Part shown: piece by piece, positions 1 through 11,533 of the stretch
Layout of the letters: every line of letters starts with the position of its first letter
How positions within the stretch are numbered: the first letter of the stretch is position 1
DNA from: Thinopyrum elongatum
Lineage: Eukaryota > Streptophyta > Magnoliopsida > Poales > Poaceae
Direction: 5' to 3'
Length of the DNA: 64,000 nucleotides
NCBI GenBank assembly: GCA_011799875.1
Contig: CM022300.1
Location: 235,240,807-235,304,806, forward strand
Notes under the pieces: model-generated
Seen by the model: only the letters and a program-made list of their open reading frames with translations
What the model was told of the DNA's origin: nothing
The model's database searches: none
Translations under genes and position numbers: made by a program

Positions 1-684
1 ATCCGCCGTCGCCGGTCCCCCGATCCGCCCGCCGCCGCACTCCTACGCCGGTTCGAGGACTTCCCCGTCCTCCCTCGGACCCGGCAGCCGACGAGGTCCT
101 ACCTCGGGGTCCGGCAGCGGCGGTGGGGGACGTGGGTCGCCGAGATTATAGATCGGGAGACCCATACCCGCCGGTGGCTCGGTAGCTTCCACACGACCGA
201 GCTCGCGGCCATGGAGTACGACCGCTGGCAGGTCCGCTACCACGGTGCTGCGGCTAGGCTCAATTTCACCTTCGGCACTCGTCCGGTCGATCTCGTTCCG
301 CCAGAGCCAGGGTGGTGAGCTCGGCTATGGCGCGGGAGGACTGCGAGGCGTGGGAGCGCCTCGAGGCTGAGGCCGCCGACAAGGCCTACATGCAAGAGCT
401 CTGCCGGCAGCACCCGGAGCTCGTGGAGGCGGAGCGGGCAATCTTTGCCGGCGCGGAGGACGGCGAGGTTACCGCGCTCTCCTCCGATGATGAGGTCAAA
501 GGCGATGAGGACAGCGACGCGGAGGGCGTCGAGGTGGGCGGCGAGGACGAGGAGATCGACGTCGACGAGTGGAGGAGTGTCTTCCCCCAACGACCCTGAC
601 GACGGCACCGGCCCGGACCCGGCTCGCGGCACACCGTACCTGACGAGGAAGGATTGGCTCAACCTCCACTTCGACCGAAAGTAG
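1..684 (+). pseudogene. AP2/ERF-domain gene, broken, 5' end outside window
   Basis: Frame 1 from the first base encodes an AP2/ERF DNA-binding domain: YLGVRQRRWGTWVAEI, then RWLGSF, AAMEYDRW and GAAARLNF, in the usual order. AP2/ERF proteins are plant nuclear transcription factors that bind GC-rich or CRT-like boxes. The frame stops at 316-318, but the next frame carries on from about 312 with a matching tail rich in Glu and Asp (QELCRQHPELVEAERAIF, then an acidic stretch). This suggests a one-base loss near 310-313. A second frame change in the run of five C at 583-587 leads to a tail ending at TAG 682-684. Two frame breaks make a functional product unlikely. The domain call is strong. The subfamily, a Triticeae group with an acidic C-terminus, is inferred. 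Confidence 0.75.
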
Positions 685-1313
685 TTTTGCTTAGTTTAAA
701 TTTATGTGTTATGTTCGGTTATGCAAAACTATCTATGTTTATGTTTGAATGCATGCTACTTTCGGTTGAACCTGCTTTGAACTTGATCAAATTGAAGTTT
801 ACAATGTTAAGTTTAGGGGATCGACTAGAAACGGCCAAAAATTGCTGGAGTATATATATATATCCACTAAGGGTTTTAGTCCTTTAACTTTTAAAGGACC
901 GGCTAGAGATGGCCTTATGCCTTGTTTATTTCAGTTCTTCACAATGTGATGCTATATATGTGCAACTATTTGCCGTGCAGTTCAATTTCATCAATAACAG
1001 TTTCAATAATACCACTATGAATTACAATATTTGGTTGCTGTTAACGATATTGCAGTTAACATGCCTTTTCGTTTTTTAACAATAATTAGTGTACTTTAGA
1101 CCTGCACAATACCAGTTTGAATGACTATTTGCTTGTTTTTAAATGTTATGCCTGATGCAGTTAACACACCTTTCCACTTCTTGTTTTGCTTAACTAGCGT
1201 GCTTAAGCCTGCACACTGAAGCTATGATTTGTAGATTATGTTGTCTACCATGGATATGTTGGGTTGGTGTTTAGCCTATTATGCTTAACATGTCTTTATA
1301 TGTACTCATACAG
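685..1313. other. AT-rich intergenic or intronic stretch, no gene seen
   Basis: No coding frame of interest is visible. A short TA run lies at about 851-862. The words near 883-915 (TTAGTCC, then a GGACCGGCTAGAGATGGCC stretch) resemble ends of small plant DNA transposons, but I could not find a matching inverted copy. It may be the 3' region of the AP2 fragment or the upstream introns of the exon chain that follows. Confidence 0.35.
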
Positions 1314-2163
1314 GACAATATTGAGAACAATGTTGTTTTCCATCGAGGTTAGTTTCATCGCATTGCTTATATGTAGTCACTGTTCAGGATATCGGTAGCT
1401 GGTACCATATAGCCTGGGGGATGATAAGGGATTAATCGTCGAATTGGACATTTCACTGAATATATCTGTAACCCATTTATCAGTAGGTTAACTAGGGCCA
1501 TATTTAATATATCTGAGGCTATATAGCAACATGCATTGTACTGAATGACTAAATATGCAATCCCAGGCTACATAGCAACAAGGAAGAGTGTTACCTTAAT
1601 GTTCTGGTGAGGTCTAGATATACATGTAATAAAGTCTTATATAATGGGATGGAGGGAGTGTTGTACTACATCATTTTGCAATTGTTGTTTAGCTTCTAAT
1701 ATTAACTTGGTGCTTTTAGGTACATATGTCATTGCCAAAGATCCACACTTCGACCCTTTCTGCGTATGGGGCAATGAGATATTCATGAACCATCATCAAG
1801 TGAGAAACTGATAAAGATTGTTATTAAAATGGGTCAAAAATGTAAATTGAACTATTTGTTTACACTTTATGCAAGACAAAAATGAACTGCAGGATGGTAA
1901 GCAAGAACCCTGTAGCCTTCTTTTTACTGCCCGTAATGAGTTGTGTTAGATGACAATGTCTGAATCTTTTTTCCTTTGCAGTGGATCCTGAAGCAGTTTA
2001 CTCAAGATTACCTCTCAAACTAAATGATTGGCGGCCGGCCATCACAAAGGGTTGGACTAGAGTCGTGCGTGCCTTCTGCATCCAGGAGAGCACAATAGGG
2101 CCATTCCGCTTCACCTTGTTCAGCAACCAGAATGTCTGTCGCCTCTTTCTTTACCATCTGTAA
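1314..2163 (+). CDS. Candidate 3' exons of an unrecognised host gene, weakly B3-like
   Basis: Four segments with AG before and GT after join in one frame: 1314-1347, 1720-1799, 1893-1896 and 1982-2163 (34+80+4+182 = 300 nt, 99 codons and TAA). Phases fit at every junction, including a 4-nt micro-exon (GATG) between CTGCAG and GTAAGC. The peptide contains VIAKDPHFDPFCVWGNE and ends with KGWTRVVRAF and FRFTLFSNQNVCRLF. The Gly-Trp-x-x-x-V-x-x-F pattern followed by a short beta-like run recalls the end of a plant B3 DNA-binding domain, but that is a weak resemblance. Upstream exons were not found. The TAA is 17 bp from the Tat element, so the 3' UTR is interrupted. It may be a pseudogene or a captured fragment. 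Confidence 0.35.
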
Positions 2164-2180
2164 TAGTACAAGTATAAAAC

Positions 2181-2941
2181 TATCGGCGTACGACACCTAT
2201 GGGATCCGAGAGACCCCTTTACAGTTCGGTAGGGAGAGAGGGACGCACGAAGAGCAGAACCGACGATCAACGCGAGGGGATTTTTACCCAGGTTCGGGCC
2301 GCTGATCAGCGTAAGACCCTAATCCTGCTTTAGTTTATTATCAGTGATTCGTCCCAGTTCTTGGAGCACTTGCGATGAACAGTAAGTTCAAGGAGCAGCT
2401 ACGCATGCAGAATGGGCTGAGAGTCGTCCTCTCCTGTAGCGGTTGCCTTGGGCCTCCTTTTATATGATAAAAGGGGTCACCACAGTGGCGAACTGCTCAT
2501 TTACAAGGTGTAAAGTAGCTACATGGTTATCATACCTAACCACTGACGATTTCGGACAAATTCATTTAATGCACCATGAGGTGTCCGTTTAGGTGTCTCT
2601 ACTTTCTTGGGGATGGAAAAAGGAGCCATCCCATCAGCATCGCTTAAGCTCGCCTCCACTAGTGCCTTGCCACACATCCAGAAGTGGGGCCAGAATGCCA
2701 GGCTGGTCGCTGTACTGGAGCGGTGGTACAGTGGCGGAACCTTATCGGGTGCGAATCTTGCCGGGCTTGGCGGGCTACCCCGGCAAGATCTTGCCGGGAA
2801 CCGAGTCCTTGGTGTGGATATCTCTTGATAACCTTGGATCGATCTTCAGCTGTTACCCCGACAAGCCTTGCCGCAGGTATGGGTACAACCGCCCGTGCAC
2901 AAGTATGGGGTACTAAGGGCCCAATATTTAGTACACCGACA
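2181..2941 (-). repeat. 3' LTR of Tat1
   Basis: This is the copy of the LTR downstream of pol on the minus strand. It ends CCGACA on the plus strand and is followed at 2942 by GGAGCCCCCGGGCC, which reads as a G-rich polypurine-like tract on the minus strand just before the LTR. It matches 14518-15278 without a length change. Confidence 0.92.
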
Positions 2942-3155
2942 GGAGCCCCCGGGCCTAGGCCACACACGGGTGCGAGGCGTTGTTGGGCTAGGCCCAAACA
3001 GTGCACGGGCACGCGTGGCAGGGATTAACTTCTTGTAATCATTCCGCATACTGCGCTTCCCCACTACGCGCGTTGAATGCGCGACGTGGGAAGCGTGCGC
3101 TGAACAGCCATGGCCGCAACACGCTCGTATAGGCGTGTTCACCTCGCTCCTTCCC

Positions 3156-3165
3156 CATAAAAAGG
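3156..3165 (+). promoter_or_regulatory. TATA-like box of the Tat1 antisense gene
   Basis: CATAAAAAGG preceded by TTCCC, 161 bp before the ATG at 3318. The second Tat element has CATAAAAGG at exactly the same distance from its ATG (60213-60221). Confidence 0.55.
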
Positions 3166-3317
3166 AATCCGCAAAGGCGCTGTCCTTTCACCCCCTCTTC
3201 TTTCCAATCTGAAATCTACCATTGCCCTCTCTCTCCCGAGTCCAGAGCAGAACTTCTCCTCATCCGCTCATCGCTTCCACACCCGCTCCATCCTTGGCAT
3301 CCGCCTTCGCAACCACC

Positions 3318-6300
3318 ATGCCGCCCAAGGCTAGCAAGAGCAAAGGCAAGGAGACGAAGGCTGATGTTCCGGAGAGCGAGTTGGTGAAGTTGCAGAAGAA
3401 GTACGTCGTCTTTGCTCCGACACTCGACGCGGAAGCCTTGAGGAACCGGTACCAGTGCATGTGGGTGAGGGAGACGAAAGCTCACCCCGCGACTCGTGTG
3501 GCCCCAGGTTCTTCTTCCGAAAGTGGCCCTGATAGATATCCCTTCTTCGCCGCTTACTTTTACTGCGGGCTCTGCCCTCCATTCTCTGATTTCTTCAACG
3601 ATATTATGTATACATACGGCTTCCATCTCTTGGACTTCACACCGAATGCTGTAACTTGCATGGCTATCTTCGCCCATTTTTGCGAAAACTTTGCTGGAGT
3701 AGTTCCCAACACCGCCCTCTTCTGCCATTACTTCATTCCTCGCGTCCAAAAAGGGGAAGCCCTTGCCGGTTCTATCGCTGGATCCCAAGGGCATGGAACA
3801 AGGAGATATATCCGGACGGGGTTTACCACGAAAAGTGGGAAGAATGGCGGTCTCAGTAGTGCTGGATCAAGGAAGAAGATCCCCATCCCTTCTGTTTGCC
3901 CCGACGACAAAAGGTAATTCGCGGCGAGGACTAGAGTGATCTTGATGCTCAAGATGACAGCCTCACAATCGCCACGACCAGGATTCTCCGTTTGAAAGCC
4001 GCCGGGCTCACAATCGAGATGATAGGCTCTAATTTTCTTCGCCGGCGCATCGCCCCTCTGCAGAATAAGGAGAGACCGGCCTGGGAGTTCCGGAACGTGG
4101 CAGATATCATGAGGCTATGCCCCGAACTGAACAACAACCTGATGATCATGCCGCTTGGCGCTCTCCGCCACCGGCTATTCCAGCGTGAAGACAAGCATAA
4201 ATTGCCAGCAAGAATTGTTCCCTTGTGCAACAACTCCGCCCTGGGGTCGATCATTGCCACAATGCCAGTGTTTAACGCCCATGGCCTTGACGCGACCTGG
4301 GCTGAGCCATCTGCGGAGGAGGCACAAAAGTTCTTCGACAACTTGTCGGAGAGGGCTGTCCGGGAAGAGACAAACCTCATCCACGCCACCACTGACGAAG
4401 AAGTGGCGTACATTGCCACTAGAGTGGAAGAGGCGAATCTTGCCGCGGAGGCCGGCAACGTTGGCTTCACAGAATGGGAAACCAGCGACGCAGAAGTCGT
4501 GCTGGAGGAAAAACCTGCCGGGAAGGATGAGGTTGCCGGGGAACAGAGCAGTGCAGCCGTTGAGAGCTCATCAGGCGAGGAGGCAGCTGAAGAGCAGCCG
4601 CAGGAGGAGCCCCCAGCTCCAAAGAAGGTAAAGCGCGTCCTTCGGAAAGCTGCCTCTGACGTCCCGGCAAGTCAGGCTTCTTCGAGCGGCGAAGCTCCCG
4701 GCAAGGGGGCGGCCGACAAGGCTGCACCGCGGCAAGGGGTTCGACAGCAACCCGCGTGGCGCACGAGAGACACGCCTGCGGCAACCACTTGGGCGGCAGG
4801 GGCGTCTCATATAGCAGTACCGGAAGCTGAGGCAGCAGAGCCACGCCAACTCCTTGCACCTGCCACAGCCAAGCGACCCAGTACCCCTCCTCCGCCTCCC
4901 CATACGGACATTGCAACGGAGGTCGACTTCGACATCTCCGGCTTCAGCCCGGAATGAGAAGAGGAAGAGTAAGTATCATGTCACAATCTTTATTTCCAAA
5001 ATTCTGAATTCAATTGATCTCATCGCCTTGCTTTGTCTTGTCTCTGCAGGGAGGTAGAGACTTTGGTGGAAAGGATGGCGAAGAGGGCAAAAACTTCTAT
5101 GGGAGACGAGCCACCGACAAGCTCTACGAGCGTGCCAGAGACTATCTCCATCAGCCCGGAGCTTAGCCCTCGACGCAGCCCCCAGCACAGCCCCCAGCGT
5201 GAGTTCATTACTCGTTTTCCGCTGGCGGGTGCTAAGGTTTCTACCTTTGCCGCTGACATCTTTTGGGCTTGCAGGAGAAGAACGGCAACAAGGGGAGGCA
5301 TTGGAAGACGCCCCCGTCGTGCCTCCTATGTCAACCGTGCAGCCTGCAAGCGCATCTCCGGCAAGAGCTCCAACCGACGAGCCCACCTTGGAGGAGGAGG
5401 AGCTGGCAAACAAGGGCACCGGCAACATTCCGGCAACCTTTTCCCGGCAAGCAATGTTGCCGGGAGGGGTGAAGCTACTCCTCATCAGCTCGTCACAGGT
5501 GACTGCTTGCCTCAGAGCATTTGTGATTCCTTCTTTATCTTTATGAACTTTGATCTTAATTTGATTTTGCTTCCCTCCTTCGTCCTTCAAAATTCCCTGT
5601 GATGGAACACATGGACGTCGACGTCGTCATCAAGGAGACCGCCAGAGATGCTGCCACCAAAGCTGACATGATTGCTACTAGCGAGGCCACCAAAGATGCC
5701 ACCGTCAAGGTCAGCGAGGCTGCTGCCGAGGAGGCCGCCAAGAAACCTACCGAGAGGGCCGGCGAGGAGGTCGATGACCGTACTGACGGCATTCCTACCG
5801 CAGGAGCGCCAGGCGCTACGCCGGCCACAGAGCCCCAGCCACCGGTGAGACGCTTGCCAAAGATCAACCATCGACATCTGAGGCCCCCTCATCGAGCAAG
5901 TATCTCAAGGTTGCCGACAACTTGTTTGTCAACCTACCGGGGACGGCAAGCGTTGGGGTGCCGAACGAAGGAGAAACTTTTGATGAAGAAGACATCACCG
6001 CTGCCGGGCTCAAGATTGTCGATGAACCAAGCGCCAGCAGTGGCAAATCTGAAGAAGATCGGCTCCTCCAGGCCATGGGCGATAACTTCCGCAAGCTCCA
6101 GGTGCTCCACTGTGCTTGAAAGGAGAAGGTAGACGCCAGAGCTGCAGTTGTGGAAGCAGCCGAGGCGGATTTCTAGAAACGCGTCGAGCAAATGCAGATC
6201 TGGTATGCCAAGGCCTTCCAAGAATTGACTGCCGGCCGGGAACAAGTGAGCCAAAGCTGGACGGAGCTCCGATTGAAGCAATCTGATATGGAAAAGGGCG

Positions 6301-7272
6301 CAAGAGGAAGCCGCGCAAAAGGTTGCCGCTGAAGAAGCTCTCTTGACGCAGCACCGCATTGGGCTTGACGCTCATGAAGAAGACCTTGCCGCGCGCGAGC
6401 AGGCACTTGCTGCCAAATTCCGCGGCAAAGACGAAGAGATTGAGAAACTTGTCACGCAACGGACCCAGGAGCTGGAGCAGAAGCACAAAGAGGCGCTCGA
6501 AGCTGCAACTACAGATCATGCCAGCAAGCTCAAGGAAGCCGTCGATGCCGCCAAGCCCACAGAAGCCGCCAAGAACGAGCTGAGCGACAAGGTGAAGAAG
6601 CTGGAAGTGGACCTTGAGGAGCACATCAAGGAGCTCTCGACGCTCAAGGCCGACAGGGAGAAAACTCTCCACAGCCTAGCGGATATGCAAGTTGCTATGT
6701 CCGACAAGACCAAGCAGCTCTCTTCAGCCAACGATGCCATTGTCGATCTGAGGCTGAAGCTGACCACATTGGAGAAGTCTCTCAAGGACGGCAGGGCCTG
6801 CGAGAAGGCTCTGAGCAAAGATCTCCAGGAAGAGAGGAACCTGCTCAAGAGCGCTGCCGCCCAAGTTGACTATGAGAAAGGCGTGCAAATCTGGACTGAA
6901 CGCCTTGTTGACACTGCGGAGAAGCCCACAACATAGCTGTCAACCATGGGCCGGGAGGGCCTGCAAAACTTTAGGTATTCTTCAGAAGAAAGAATATCCC
7001 CGAGCGCCAGGTTGACCATGTTCTTCGAAAGCATCATTGATGCTCTGAAGCTGCTCCAGTCCAACCGAGCGACCCAGCTGGCCAACGAATCCCGCAAACT
7101 TTGCCGGGCCGTCCTCCACAAAGTGCTCATCAAGGTAGTGCATAAGAACCCCGGCATCGATCTCACTAATGTGCTCGACCGCTTGCCAAAGGATGTAGAT
7201 CTCCAGGCCCTTGAGAAGCTTGTCGCGCCCATCCTCGATAAGGTGGATTCTATCAAGAGGGTCGAAGGCTAG
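3318..7272 (+). pseudogene. Tat1 antisense gene, gypsy-type 'transposase' family with introns, decayed
   Basis: Starts MPPKASKSKGKETK. The N-terminal domain (PFFAAYFYCGLCPPFSDFF, LLDFTPNAVTCMAIFAHF) matches the plant family known as putative gypsy-type transposon protein (Transposase_28). The function is unknown. Exons: 3318-4968, 5050-5198, 5275-5498 and about 5600-7272. Introns have GTAAGT/CAG, GTGAGT/CAG and GTGACT ends; the third acceptor seems lost. The C-terminal 350 or so residues are a heptad-rich coiled coil ending in a compact domain (VLDRLPKDVDLQALEKL). Lesions: frameshifts near 3765, in exon 3, and at about 5860-5930 and 6180-6340; TAG at 3857, 3932, 6174 and 6934; TGA at 4955 and 6117. 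It is opposite to gag-pol. Confidence 0.82.
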
Positions 7273-8078
7273 CGCAGGGACTAGCTGTCTCGCTTTTTCT
7301 TGCCGCCACCATTCCATGTCAAAGACAATTTAGTCTTATGTTAGAACCGCGGCAACTATTGATGTAATATAACTTGCTATGATTGAATATATCCATGCCA
7401 TTCCCCTTGTTCGATTTCTTTCTGTATGATTACGCCCTACGCTTACTGGAAACTTGTCGGTGCGCAACTTGCCGCGAGCGCTGGGTGCGGGACTTCAGCA
7501 GCCTGCTGGAGGTGCAGCGGCCGGCAAGACCACTTGGCGCTCTTGGCGCAGCCACTTATACTGTTGAGCGGACTCGAAACAGAACAAGGGCGCAGCCAAT
7601 TACGACAAAGGTTCCTTCGCGTGCAGGTTTTCCATACAAGGGCCGAAATCATCCAAGGGAAATAGCCTAATAGTAAAAATTGAAAAACTTGCTCAAAGTT
7701 TCAAACTTAGCTTTCTGTCGCTGTATTCCTTTTGGCAAGAAACCAATTCTGAACATCACCCATTGGTATCCATACCTTCCTTCCCCCCCGGCAAACTTGC
7801 ACACGAGAGAACCTTCTATCCTTTGAGAAAAAGAAAGAAGAGAAAATAAAGATACGGAACCTTGGCGGTTCGTTAATCTTACCGGGGATCAAGTGCCATA
7901 CAATATCTCAGATAAACATGCATATATATATAAACATGGAAATCAACAAGAAATGCACAACACTTAAGCTTATTCAACTACGCATAGGTTCTGCGCCTGG
8001 CTTCGTACAAAGGATTACATGCCTTGCCGGCAAGACTTGTACAAAAGGAGGTTGCTGGGGGCCCCCGGCAACCGCGCC
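7273..8078. other. Convergent 3' region between antisense gene and integrase
   Basis: About 0.8 kb between the stop of the plus-strand gene and the stop of minus-strand pol. It is probably the 3' UTR of both. No open frame with recognisable motifs; scattered CTTGCCG words, common throughout this element. Confidence 0.5.
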
Positions 8079-9311
8079 TTATGGGTAAAACTTGCGAAGA
8101 TGTTTGATATTCCAGGAGTTGCTCACTGGAACGCCATCCTCGGTCTACAGGCGGACAGCGCCGGGCCTGGTGACTCGTACTACCTGATAAGGGCCTTCCC
8201 ACTTCGGCGTCAACTTGTTTGAGTTCTTGGCGGACTGAATCCGCCGAAAGACAAGGTCGCCTTCCTCAAGGCTTCGGGCATGAACTTTGCGGCTATGGTA
8301 GCGGCGCAAAGCTTGCTGGTAGCGTGCAGCTCGCACAACAGCCTGAAGACGATCCTCCTCAAGGAGCACAGCGTCATCTTGTCGCAGTTGCTCTTGCTCA
8401 AGCTCATCATAAGCGAGCACTCGAGGTGACCCATATATGAGTTCCGTGGGGAGAACTGCTTCCGCTCCGTAAACCAGAGCGAAAGGTGTCTGGCCAGTGG
8501 CTCGATTGGGTGTCGTTCTGATTGACCAAAGAACCACCGGCAACTCATCAATCCAGCGTCTTCCGTACTTTCCCAGCTTGTCAAAAGTTCTGGTCCTGAG
8601 ACCGCGTAGCACTTCAGGATTAGCCCTCTCCGCTTGGCCGTTGCTTCTCGGGTGAGCAGCAGTGGCAAAATAAACTTTGCTGCGAAGGTTTTGGACGTAT
8701 TGCATGAAGGTGCGACTTGTGAACTGTGTGCCGTTGTCGGTGATGATCCTGTTGGACACACCGAAACGACAAACTATCCCTTTAAAGAACTTGACGGCAG
8801 ATTGTGCTGTCACCTTCCTCACCACTTCCACTTCCGGCCACTTTGTGAACTTGTTGATTGCAACGTACAAGTACTCAAAGCCCCCGGTAGCACGCGGGAA
8901 AGGGCCCAGTATGTCGAGCCCCCAGACCGAAAATGGCCAGGAGAGAGGGATTGTCTGAAGAGCTTGAGCTGGCTGATGTGATTTCTTCGAATGAAACTGG
9001 CACGCTTCACACTTGGTTACTAGTGCAATTGCATCCTGGAGAGCAGTGGGCCAAAATAAACCTTGCCGGAATGCCTTTCCGACAACTGCTCTTGACCCTA
9101 TGTGGGAGCCACATATGCCTCCATGTATCTCTGCCAACAGCTCCAGTCCATCTTCTCGAGGAATACACTTCAATTTCACATCGTTCAGCCTTTTTCTGTA
9201 CAGAACACCATCGACGAACTGGTACATGCTAGACTGACGGGCTACTTTTTCAGCTTCCTCCTGCTCTTCAGGGAGTTCTCCTGTCTGAAGGAAATGGACA
9301 ATGGGCTGTAC
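8079..9311 (-). pseudogene. Tat1 integrase
   Basis: Zinc-binding N-terminus with His35, His42, Cys73 and Cys76 (counted from ATG 9227), then the rve core with Asp105 (WGLDILGPF), Asp164 (IITDNGTQF) and Glu200 (SNGQAERAN), 35 residues apart for the last pair as in active integrases. The C-terminal part has KLTPKWEGPYQVVRV, and I see no chromodomain. A TAG at 8145-8147 cuts the last 22 codons; the frame continues to TAA 8079-8081 with a normal-looking end. It would insert element DNA into chromosomes. The catalytic core is intact, but the protein is separated from the rest of pol by stops. Confidence 0.9.
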
Positions 9312-9314
9312 CTA

Positions 9315-10465
9315 AGCTGGAGCCTGGGGCTCGACAACTAGGACTAAAGGCATCTCTTCTGCCAGGGGAATGTTTGTCTCTACGGCAAGGGCCTGAGCCC
9401 CTGCTGAAGCCTGTTGTTCCCCGGCAGGCTTGCCGCTGATTCCGGTAACCTCCTTGCCGGCGGCTCCCGGGAGCTCTGCCGGAAAGTACTGATCAGATTT
9501 CAACTTCCTTCTCTTTGCTTGCCCTATCGATGGCACTACAGATGGCTGAGTCAAATGGAGCACAAAAGTTCCTGGTTCCACAGGCAACTTAAGGGCAGCG
9601 CGCTTTGACAGGTCATCGGCAATACTGTTTTCACCACGAGGAATGTGCTTCGTATGCAGACCGTCAAAGCGCTCTTCCATTTTTCTCACTTCATCCACAT
9701 AAGCTTGCATCAATGGACTCTGATAATCTTTGTTGACTTGCCTGACAACAAGCTGCGAATCGCCTCTGATGATGAGTTTCTTGATACCAAGGTCCGCCGC
9801 GATCCTGAGACCGGCAAGCAGGCCCTCGTACTCCACAGTTTTGTTTGTCGAGCTCTCCCGTGGAAAATGCATCCGAATTACATACTTGAGGTGCTCTCCG
9901 GTGGGTGCGACAAGCAGCACACCAGCCCCGGCGCCTTGCAGCGTGAAAGCACCATCAAAGTACATAACCCATTCTCGATCTGTTTCCTTGCCGGGAAGAG
10001 TCGTCTCTTGAATCTCCTCGTCTGGCGTAGGGGTCCATTCCGCAATGAACTCTGCCAAGGCTCTGCTTTGAATTGTTGAAGTACTTTCAAACTTGAGGCC
10101 AAAGTTTGACAACTCCAACGCCCACTCTACAATCTTGCCGGTTGCCTCTGGATTTTGCAAAATCCGCTGCAACGGGAAGCGAGTGATGACGGTAATCTCA
10201 TGCGCATGGAAATAATGGCACAGCTTCCTCGAGGCCATGAGAAGGCCGAAGAGCAATTTTGGCACACCAGAGTATCTTGACCTAGCTCCCTGTAAAAGGG
10301 AGCTGACAAAATAAACTGGGCGCTGCACCATCTTCTTCTTTTGCATTGATTCCACTGACTGCGCAGATCTTGTCTTGTCGGCACCAGACCTTGCCGGGAA
10401 AGATCCCAGCGCGTCAATTGACAGTCCTGCCGCTGCCGTTGCCTCCTCGTCAACTTCTCTCTGGC
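9315..10465 (-). pseudogene. Tat1 RNase H regions (degenerate plus archaeal-type)
   Basis: Two RNase H units follow the linker. The first (RPVYFVSSLLQGARSRYSG to about residue 90 of the frame that starts at 10355) is the gypsy connection-type copy and lacks clear catalytic acids. The second keeps the full set: Asp134 in MYFDGA, Glu175 in TVEYEGLLAGL, Asp199 in RGDSQLV and Asp247 in ADDLSKRA. The second copy would degrade the RNA strand. This dual layout marks the Tat lineage. The frame stops at TAG 9312-9314, again where CAG would fit, and resumes in frame in integrase. Confidence 0.88.
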
Positions 10466-11530
10466 CACGAACACAGCACTAACCACTTGATTTGTTGCCG
10501 CTAGATACAGCAGCAACGGCTCTTGTGGCTTAGGTGCGACTAGTGTCGGCGGAGAGGAGAGGTACCTCTTCAAATCTTGCAGCGCTGCCTCCGCTTCCGG
10601 AGTCCATCTCATTGGACCTGCCTTCTTCAAAATTTTGAAAAAGGGTAGGGCGCGCTCAGCAGATTTGGAGATAAACCTGCTCAAGGCAGCAATGCAGCCG
10701 GCAAGGCGATGTACATCCTTAACGCGTCTTGGCGCTTGAATCTGCTCAATGGCTTTGATCTTGTCGGGGTTCGCTTCGATCCCGCGCTGAGATACAAAGA
10801 ACCCGAGAAGCTTGCCGGAAGGGACGCCAAACACACATTTCTCGGGATTGAGCTTTAAATTGATCTTGCGCAGATTTGCGAATGTTTCTTCTAAGTCTTG
10901 TATGAGCGTCGCTTTATCCTTGGTTTTGACCACTATGTCATCCATGTATGCTTCCATATTTCTATGTAACTGAGGCTCAAAACCGATTTGGACCGCTCTC
11001 GCAAATATAGAACCAGCACTTTTCAACCCGAAAGGCATTCGTATAAAACAATACGTACCACATGGGGTGATAAATGCGGTCTTTTCTTCATCTTCTTTTG
11101 CCATGAAGATCTGTTGATACCCCGAATAGGCATCAAGGAACGACAGTAGGTCACAACCGGCAGTGGAGTCCACAATCTGGTCGATGCGCGGCAAGGGAAA
11201 AGGATCTTTTGGACAGGCTTTATTGATGTCTGTATAATCAATACACAGCCTCCATTTCCCATTCGCCTTGCGCACTACGACCGGATTGGCTAACCAGGTT
11301 TGGTGAAGCACCCCTCTGACCAAACCTGCCGCTTCTAACTTCCTGATCTCTTCGGCAATAAATTCTTGCCGCTCCAAGGCCTGCTTTCTCACCCTCTGCT
11401 TGACGGGCTGCGCATGAGGACAGACAGCAAGGTGGTGCTCAATTACTTTCCTGGGAACACCGGGGATGTCAGATGGTTGCCATGCAAACACATCGACATT
11501 CGCCCGCAGGAAAGCAACGAGCGCGCTTTC
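10466..11530 (-). pseudogene. Tat1 reverse transcriptase
   Basis: The frame holds the palm motifs of RVT_1: SFLDAYSGYQQI with the first catalytic Asp at residue 120 (counted from 11491), RMPFGLKSAG, and YMDD at residues 182-185 (10937-10948). Thumb and connection follow (KCVFGVPSGKLLGFFV, RFISKSAERALPF). It would copy element RNA into DNA. The frame fails near 10465, where a one-base change puts the linker and RNase H into another frame. All catalytic residues are intact, so the lesions outside the domain are what inactivate it. Confidence 0.9.
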
Positions 11531-11533
11531 CTA

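Noticed and set aside
1..2163. A RAV-type gene with AP2 plus B3 domain
   Set aside because: The AP2 part ends in an acidic tail with its own stop at 682, RAV genes are normally without introns, and the B3 likeness of the second part is weak.
2593..3142. Open frames in and after the Tat1 LTR
   Set aside because: The same frames recur in the other LTR with unrelated changes and carry no motif; they are chance frames in GC-rich LTR sequence.
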